From the NCBI GenBank assembly GCA_902464595.1, contig CABQJX010000002.1:1-64000 (forward strand): a stretch of DNA of 64,000 bases. The letters are read 5' to 3'. Each line of letters begins with the position of its first letter. Within the stretch, counting starts at the first letter, position 1. The stretch comes from an uncultured Lachnoclostridium sp. Lineage in GTDB: Bacteria; Bacillota; Clostridia; Lachnospirales; Lachnospiraceae. A program made the position numbers and the translations under genes. The notes beneath the pieces are model-generated. The model worked only from the letters and a program-made list of their open reading frames with translations. It had not been told where the DNA came from and searched no databases. Positions 59,084 through 64,000 of the stretch are shown here, in pieces.

Positions 59084-60193
59084 TTAATCTCCTATAAACA
59101 TCATCTGTCCCAGAGTCCGGGCCAGTGTATTTTTCGTAAAACCGTAACGCAGGATCAGGGCGATTTTTCCAATCCGGCTGCACCTGGGCAGACGGACAAA
59201 GGCTTCCAAAACCTGCCTCTGCTCCTCATCCAGCTGATCTTTAAAAATCTCCAAAAAGCAGCGGGCCTGTCCGAACATCTTCCTGTAATTTTCCCTGGCC
59301 CTGCTTCCGTCCTTCAGCCGCTGCCTGGCAGAATCCAATTCATCTGCCTGGCCTGCCCCCAAAGCATTTTCCCCATGCTGCCGGTAATAATACAGGGACG
59401 AATCCACCCATCCGATCCGGCCAAAGCAGGAGGCAATGAGGGCAAGCCATGCGTCGTGCATGAGGCATATATCAGGTATTGTTTTTAAAAAGGGAAGCAT
59501 TCCCCTGTGAAACATCACCGCTCCTCCTGTGACATTATTCTGCACCAACAGCTGAGAAAGACGGCAGCGCTCCGGGGAAAGGTTCTGATACTGGAAAAAG
59601 CTGCCAGCAATGGGATTCAGCTCCTGATCCGTCACCGTCAGATCCGAGTGGACCAGAAGGGCCAGTCCGCCTTCCTCCGCTTTCCTCTCCTTCCCTTTTC
59701 TCTCACCCTCCATCTCATGAAGCTTTTTCAAGAGCATGGACGCCTTCTGGGGCTTCCACACATCGTCCTGATCACTGAGCATAAAGTAAGAGGCATGGGC
59801 CATATCCTCCAAAAGGAAGCGTTCCTCCCGGCTGAGAGGGGCATATTCCCCACCCCTTTCCCATGGGCCGCCCTTTCCCTTTTCTTCCTTTCCGCCCCAT
59901 GAATCCCCTTCGTTTTCTTCCAAGACTCCATATCGTCCCCCGTCCGCCATCAGCTTCATCAGCTTCAGGAAATGGGCCCCGGCCCCTCCAGATGGCTCCC
60001 TGCGAAAAAGAGCCAGAATACGGTCCGGCCATTGTTTTCGATACCGTTCCAAAATTTCCCTGGTATGGTCGGAGGAGCAGTCATCGGACACCAGGATCCG
60101 TATATCCTCCTTCTGAGCTAAAATAGAATCCAGCTGCTGGCTGATGTATGTCTCCCCATTGCGGGCAGCCAGCAAAACCGTTATCAAAGACAT
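59084..60193 (-). CDS. GT2 glycosyltransferase with charged low-complexity insertions
   Basis: 369 residues from ATG 60193 (MSLITVLLAARNGETYISQQLDSI). Blocks: ILVSDDCSSDHTREIL, FMLSDQDDVWKPQKAS (DxD in the family form DQDDVW), CLMHDAWLALIA and YYYRQHGENALG, typical of the WfgF/rhamnosyl- or mannosyl-transferase GT2 subgroup. Two Gly/Glu/Lys-rich insertions (about 93-120 and 157-172) interrupt the usual spacing. GGAAGGAAAGGG lies upstream; the longer frame to 60454 is not protein-like and overlaps the acyltransferase. It overlaps that gene by 10 bp. Confidence 0.88.
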   Translation of the reverse strand: MSLITVLLAARNGETYISQQLDSILAQKEDIRILVSDDCSSDHTREILERYRKQWPDRILALFRREPSGGAGAHFLKLMKLMADGGRYGVLEENEGDSWGGKEEKGKGGPWERGGEYAPLSREERFLLEDMAHASYFMLSDQDDVWKPQKASMLLKKLHEMEGERKGKERKAEEGGLALLVHSDLTVTDQELNPIAGSFFQYQNLSPERCRLSQLLVQNNVTGGAVMFHRGMLPFLKTIPDICLMHDAWLALIASCFGRIGWVDSSLYYYRQHGENALGAGQADELDSARQRLKDGSRARENYRKMFGQARCFLEIFKDQLDEEQRQVLEAFVRLPRCSRIGKIALILRYGFTKNTLARTLGQMMFIGD

Positions 60194-61347
60194 TTTTTTC
60201 CCTTTCCTTCCAGCCATGGAAAACTGCGTTCCACCGCTTTCACCACAAATGGTTCCCCCACAAGCACCACCCCAAGAAGTATAAGATCCCAGGGCCTCTG
60301 ATCCAAGATCCCCGGAACGGTCAGCTTTCCGGCAATCACCCGAAAGGCGGCGACCACCGGAACCAGATGGGTACACATAACAGTGAGGGAATGGCGGCCA
60401 TACCACACAAAGACTGGCACGATCCCCTTTTTTATGATCCCCAGCTGCTTCCAAGCTCCCGCCGAATGTTCCAGCCGCTCCCCTGCCATCAGGATCGCCC
60501 CGGAGGCAAACAGCGTTGTTCCGATCCAGGACAGGGGATCCTGCATGGTAAGATAATTAAAATCGCATCTTGGAACCAGAGAGGTGAGGCAGAAAGAGAT
60601 ACCCAAAAGGCAAAAAGAAAGGACAGCCGACATCCGATCCCCCAAATGTCTGCACACCCATTTCCATATAAAATATCCGCCTGCCCCTCCCGAAGCCAAC
60701 AAAAATCCAACAAGTCCCTTAATGTAAACCATCAGAGGAAGATGAGTGATCCTCCACAGAGTGGTATCCTGTCTTCCTCCATTGATCCACAGGATCAAAC
60801 ATACGCTGGCAGCTGTACCCAGGGCAGCTGCTAATCCCATTTTCTTCCATTTTCCATAAAAACTGTTAAGCAGCAGCTCCGCCAGGAACATGCTGGGAAG
60901 AAACCACAGCGTTTCCAGTCCTACCAGCGTAACCGTATAATAAATATCAGACAAAAACACCATAGGCGTATAAGAAGCCGGCCACACTAAAAATACGCGA
61001 AAAGCCATAAACAGCAGGCTGTAACACACATAGGGAATCCCAAGGGAGCGAAGCCTTCGGCCTGCAAGCCTGCGAAAACAGATTCCAGTGGGATCTGTGC
61101 CGTAACGCAGGGCATAGCGCCAGCCTGTGTAAACATAGAAAATGGCCAGCATAAAAAAATCATACCAGAGGGAAACTGCTCCCAGGCTGGTCTGAACCAG
61201 GCAATGGCTGGCCACAACTCCCAGGATCCCCATTCCCTTAGCTGCATCCAGGTAAACCAGCCGCCTGCTGTCTTTCCTGCTGTCTTTCCTGATCTCTTTT
61301 CCGTTCTCTTTTTCCCGGCCCGGCTCCTTTGCCTGTCCCCTATCCAA
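60184..61347 (-). CDS. Acyltransferase-3-type membrane protein
   Basis: 387 residues with about ten TM helices. After a basic N-terminal tail containing a repeated RKDS unit, RLVYLDAAKGMGILGVVASH (about 29-48) is the acyltransferase-3 signature (the family His close to the first TM); WFLPSMFLAELLL (near 148) is the second conserved block. It probably transfers acetyl or a similar acyl group to sugars of the glycan. TTG 61347 is the likely start, with GGAGGAG just before and a short overlap with the glf stop. A 12-bp repeat codes the RKDS units. Confidence 0.85.
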   Translation of the reverse strand: MDRGQAKEPGREKENGKEIRKDSRKDSRRLVYLDAAKGMGILGVVASHCLVQTSLGAVSLWYDFFMLAIFYVYTGWRYALRYGTDPTGICFRRLAGRRLRSLGIPYVCYSLLFMAFRVFLVWPASYTPMVFLSDIYYTVTLVGLETLWFLPSMFLAELLLNSFYGKWKKMGLAAALGTAASVCLILWINGGRQDTTLWRITHLPLMVYIKGLVGFLLASGGAGGYFIWKWVCRHLGDRMSAVLSFCLLGISFCLTSLVPRCDFNYLTMQDPLSWIGTTLFASGAILMAGERLEHSAGAWKQLGIIKKGIVPVFVWYGRHSLTVMCTHLVPVVAAFRVIAGKLTVPGILDQRPWDLILLGVVLVGEPFVVKAVERSFPWLEGKGKKCL

Positions 61348-62440
61348 AGATCTCCTCCGCCTTCTCCATAGCTGAGGCGATCACCTTATCCATATCATAG
61401 TATTTATACTCGCCCAGACGGCCTCCAAAGATCACCCGATCCTGTTCCTTAGCGAGGGCCTCATACTTCTGGTACAGCTCCTGATTTTTGCTGTCGTTGA
61501 CCGGATAATAAGGTTCCATCCCCTCCTGCCAATCCACCGGGTATTCCCTGGTAATTACCGTTTTGGGCTGAGTGCCAAACTCAAAATGTTTATGCTCAAT
61601 GATACGGGTGTAAGGCGTTTCCCGATCCGTATAGTTGACCACCGCTACACCCTGATGGTTCTCCTCCTCCAAGGTCTCTGTCTCAAAACGGAGGCTCCTG
61701 TATTCCAGCTTTCCAAACTGATAGTCAAAAAAAGCATCGATGGGGCCAGTGTAAACCACCCGATCCCCCATACTGTCATAGTGTTCCCGGTTCTTTAAAT
61801 AATCCTTTCCCAGCTCAATATCGCACCCTTCAAAAAGCTTTTCTACGATCACATTGTAGCCTCCTATGGGGATCCCCTGGTATGGATCATTAAAATAATT
61901 GTTGTCATACGTATAGCGCACTGGAAGACGCTTGATGATAAAGGCCGGAAGGTCTTTGCAGTCCCTTCCCCACTGTTTTTCCGTGTATCCCTTAATGAGA
62001 GTCTCATAAAGCTCCCTGCCTACCAGATGGATGGCCTGTTCCTCCAGGTTCTGCGGTTCCCCCTGGATCTCTCCCCTCTGCTTTTCAATGATCGCCTTCG
62101 CCTGAGCCGGTGTGGAAACGCCCCACATGCGGCTGAAGGTGTTCATGTTAAAAGGCATGTTATACATCTTTCCTTTAAAATTAGCCACTGGGCTGTTGGT
62201 ATAGCGGTTAAATTCCGCCAGAGAATTGACAAACTCCCACACCTTTTTATTTCCTGTGTGGAAGATGTGGGCCCCGTAGCGGTGGACGTGGATCCCCTCA
62301 ATGTCCTCACAGTACACATTTCCCCCAATATGATCCCGCTTCTCCACCACCAGACAGCTTTTTCCATTCTTTCCTGCATACCAGGCAAACACACCTGCGT
62401 ACAGGCCGCTGCCTACCAATATATAATCATAATGCTTCAT
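61340..62440 (-). CDS. glf: UDP-galactopyranose mutase
   Basis: 366 residues. The FAD site YDYILVGSGLYAGVFAWYAG (4-23) and VVEKRDHIGGNVYCEDIEGIHVHRYGAHIFHT (about 31-62), with RYGAHIFHT typical of Glf, are followed by GYTEKQWG (about 151-158), LPVRYTYDNNYFNDPYQGIPIGGY (about 173-196) and FGGRLGEYKYYDMD (about 337-350). It converts UDP-galactopyranose to UDP-galactofuranose with reduced flavin. AAGGAG is 8 bases before the start. The locus therefore uses galactofuranose; the cognate Galf transferase is not identified by sequence. Confidence 0.97.
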   Translation of the reverse strand: MKHYDYILVGSGLYAGVFAWYAGKNGKSCLVVEKRDHIGGNVYCEDIEGIHVHRYGAHIFHTGNKKVWEFVNSLAEFNRYTNSPVANFKGKMYNMPFNMNTFSRMWGVSTPAQAKAIIEKQRGEIQGEPQNLEEQAIHLVGRELYETLIKGYTEKQWGRDCKDLPAFIIKRLPVRYTYDNNYFNDPYQGIPIGGYNVIVEKLFEGCDIELGKDYLKNREHYDSMGDRVVYTGPIDAFFDYQFGKLEYRSLRFETETLEEENHQGVAVVNYTDRETPYTRIIEHKHFEFGTQPKTVITREYPVDWQEGMEPYYPVNDSKNQELYQKYEALAKEQDRVIFGGRLGEYKYYDMDKVIASAMEKAEEIFG

Positions 62441-62529
62441 ACCGGCTGCTCCTTCCCCAGGATTTCTCCCAGATCCTTTTTCTCTTTCCCAATTGTACTA
62501 TGTTTCGCAAAAAATGTAAATGGAGGCCT

Positions 62530-63363
62530 CTACTCTAACGGGATCCCGAAAACCCATAGGCGAAGGGCAAAAAGTGCCAGCAGATGAAGGGGGTAAAACC
62601 AATAGAAGCCATACCTTCCCCGCCTTCTTCCTTTCTCCCCGTTATAGAGAAAGAGGAAAAAGGCCGTGCCGCATCCCGCTGCCACAGCCCCTGCCGCCGA
62701 AAACCATTCCCAGCAGGTGAAAAAGATCAGAAGCCCGCTTAACAAAGCCTGTTCTTTTTTTCTTCCTCTCAAAAGATAGATTAAGGAGATAAGACAGATC
62801 CCATCTATGCTGTAATCTGCCTGCAAAACCATACTGGCCGCAGCCCCTCCTGCGATCCAGCCTGCGGTCCCATAAAAGCGGGCCGAAGATTCCAGGCGGC
62901 TGCATTTCTCAATCCCCCACAACACAAAAAGCCCCAGAGCCAGTTCTATATAGACATTGTGAGTTTCCCCAAACCAGGTATTCCATACCGCCAGGCTATA
63001 AGGGATCTCTGATACCAGAGCAAAAATCACCATGGCCAGGCCATACCGCCTCCGGTTACGGGTATGGCAGAACCCTTCCACAAGCAAAAGGCAGTAAACC
63101 GGAAATGCGATCCGCCCCACGAGCCGGAAAAAATAGTCCAGCCTGTAAAGATGTTCGCCTATCCCGGAAGCTAAAAGAATATTCCCCGCCTCCCTCAGAG
63201 GGCCTCTATAGATCAGCAGCCGTTCCAGGATCACAGCCCCTATATGGTCAATGGTCATGGAAACGAGCGCTATATATTTTAAGGCAGCTCCCGTCAGGCC
63301 AAATTTTCTTTCTGTAACTCCTATATGAAAAACTTTTCTTCTATCTCGTCCAATATCTTTCAC
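62530..63363 (-). CDS. TraX-family membrane protein
   Basis: 277 residues, about seven TM segments. LTGAALKYIALVSMTIDHIGAVI (about 23-45) is the TraX signature; RLVGRIAFPVYCLLLVEGF and EIPYSLAVW follow. In F plasmids TraX acetylates pilin; chromosomal relatives in Firmicutes are common and unproven, perhaps acyltransferase-like. The GTG at 63363 is the only early start and has a weak binding site, so the start is uncertain. It is probably transcribed ahead of glf, 89 bp upstream; no conjugation genes are near. Confidence 0.85.
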   Translation of the reverse strand: MKDIGRDRRKVFHIGVTERKFGLTGAALKYIALVSMTIDHIGAVILERLLIYRGPLREAGNILLASGIGEHLYRLDYFFRLVGRIAFPVYCLLLVEGFCHTRNRRRYGLAMVIFALVSEIPYSLAVWNTWFGETHNVYIELALGLFVLWGIEKCSRLESSARFYGTAGWIAGGAAASMVLQADYSIDGICLISLIYLLRGRKKEQALLSGLLIFFTCWEWFSAAGAVAAGCGTAFFLFLYNGEKGRRRGRYGFYWFYPLHLLALFALRLWVFGIPLE

Positions 63364-63519
63364 TTTCTTCTATTTTCTCCTTTTATCTGCATATTTTGCC
63401 TATGTAGCTGAAATGTTATCTTATCATTAAATCAGCCTGTCATCCATAAAAAATAAGAAGACCTTTTTTCTTCTGAATATGCTAAACTATAATTACTACA
63501 AAAGCAAGGAGGAGCCCCT

Positions 63520-64000
63520 ATGAGAAGACAAGACAGAGAAATCAAAGATTTTCAAAGAATGACCGACATTGCCGCTTCCTGCGACTGCTGCCGCCTGGGC
63601 CTTATGGATTCCCAGGGAGCTTATATACTCCCAATGAACTTTGGATATGAAGAAAAGGATGGGGTACTGATGCTCTATTTCCATGGAGCTTGTGAAGGAA
63701 AAAAAATAGGACTGATCCGGGAACAAGGTGTGGCCTCCTTTGAGATGGACGCCTCCCATCAGCTTATAAAGGGAGATTCCCCCTGCGCCTTCTCCTACGC
63801 TTACCAAAGCATTATGGGGCGCGGAAGGATCTCTGTATTGGAGGAAGCCTCTGAAAAGAAGCATGGGCTGTCACGGATCATGGAGCACTATGCTCCCGGG
63901 AAAAAATGGGTTTTTCCTGAAGCTATGACTGAGAGAACCGCAGTGTTCCGCCTGGAGGTCACAGAATGGTCCTGCAAGGAACATAAAATGCCTCAGACTT
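63520..64000 (+). CDS. Pyridoxamine 5'-phosphate oxidase-like (NimA-type) flavin-binding protein, 3' end cut
   Basis: The first 160 codons are present and open at the window edge. The protein reads MRRQDREIKDFQRMTDIAAS, then LGLMDSQGAYILPMNFGYEEKDGVLMLYFHGACEGKKIGLI (about 28-68), the split-barrel flavin site of NimA-like proteins, and FSYAYQSIMGRGRISVLEE (about 91-109). Such proteins reduce nitroimidazoles or other small compounds, or simply bind flavin. AAGGAGG lies upstream of ATG 63520, and a TATAAT at 63488-63493 is a likely -10. The true length probably slightly exceeds what is seen. Confidence 0.88.
   Translation, partial: MRRQDREIKDFQRMTDIAASCDCCRLGLMDSQGAYILPMNFGYEEKDGVLMLYFHGACEGKKIGLIREQGVASFEMDASHQLIKGDSPCAFSYAYQSIMGRGRISVLEEASEKKHGLSRIMEHYAPGKKWVFPEAMTERTAVFRLEVTEWSCKEHKMPQT

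Noticed and set aside
62530..63363. TraX gene as evidence of a conjugative element
   Set aside because: TraX-family genes are common on Firmicute chromosomes and no other transfer genes are nearby.
1..64000. CRISPR arrays, tRNA or rRNA genes, prophage or transposase genes
   Set aside because: Reading the gaps shows no spaced direct repeats of CRISPR type, no tRNA cloverleaf that I can recognise, and no phage or transposase proteins. A tRNA scan and an IS database search would be needed to be sure.

Overview
The window looks like chromosomal DNA of an anaerobic, probably monoderm Firmicute of the Lachnospiraceae (Clostridium cluster XIVa) type. The reasons are strong AGGAGG-type ribosome binding sites with some GTG and TTG starts, a secreted L,D-transpeptidase carrying clostridial ChW/choline-binding-like repeats, a LicD protein, a DUF624 protein, a C_GCAxxG_C_C protein and a BCCT/AGCS transporter set. 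I see no rRNA, tRNA, CRISPR array, prophage or intact insertion sequence. The genus is inference from gene content.

Region 1 (1-18.4 kb) is mixed core and accessory genes: ispE (cut by the left edge), a DUF624 membrane protein, a small membrane protein preceded by a block of four hairpins, a GNAT acetyltransferase, a cyclophilin, a two-TM sensor with a dead GGDEF and an intact EAL domain behind a C13 tract, an AGCS alanine/Na+ symporter, a zinc-dependent phospholipase C-like protein, a lipoprotein plus secreted metallo-beta-lactamase-fold pair, a BCCT transporter, an HPr-like protein without the phosphorylation residues, a TetR regulator with two TolC-like proteins, and a sirohaem nitrite/sulfite reductase broken by one extra C.

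Region 2 (18.4-38.9 kb, all minus strand) is the first half of a large surface-glycan locus. Read in transcription order it holds the ABC exporter ATPase wzt, a 1300-residue methyltransferase-like/coiled-coil/GT2/GT4 fusion, a complete GDP-D-glycero-D-manno-heptose set (hddC, hddA, gmhB, gmhA), a GT2, three large GT-C-like membrane proteins, the CDP-glucose to CDP-4-keto-3,6-dideoxyglucose set (rfbF, rfbG, rfbH), licD and a polyprenyl-phosphate glycosyltransferase. A 105-bp tandem repeat and a 64-bp palindrome lie between the fusion gene and hddC.

Region 3 (39.1-43.1 kb, plus strand) is an island of unrelated genes: thioredoxin, C_GCAxxG_C_C protein, TDT transporter, a two-gene chromate-type transporter and a GNAT. 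It sits between wzt and the permease gene wzm, as if inserted into an ancestral wzm-wzt pair.

Region 4 (43.1-63.4 kb, mostly minus strand) is the second half of the glycan locus: a YgjP-type metallopeptidase, wzm, rmlC, a DUF2142/DUF2304/GT2 polyprenyl-phosphate-sugar module, two Wzx flippases, several GT2 and GT8 enzymes, a DegT aminotransferase, an ATP-grasp enzyme, an acyltransferase, UDP-galactopyranose mutase and TraX. One plus-strand L,D-transpeptidase interrupts it. A NimA-like flavin-binding protein starts at the right edge.

Together regions 2 and 4 can supply GDP-heptose, a CDP-3,6-dideoxyhexose intermediate, UDP-galactofuranose and part of dTDP-rhamnose. They carry lipid-linked sugar donors with GT-C acceptor enzymes, and both an ABC exporter and flippases. 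The expected product is one or more highly decorated wall or capsular polysaccharides.
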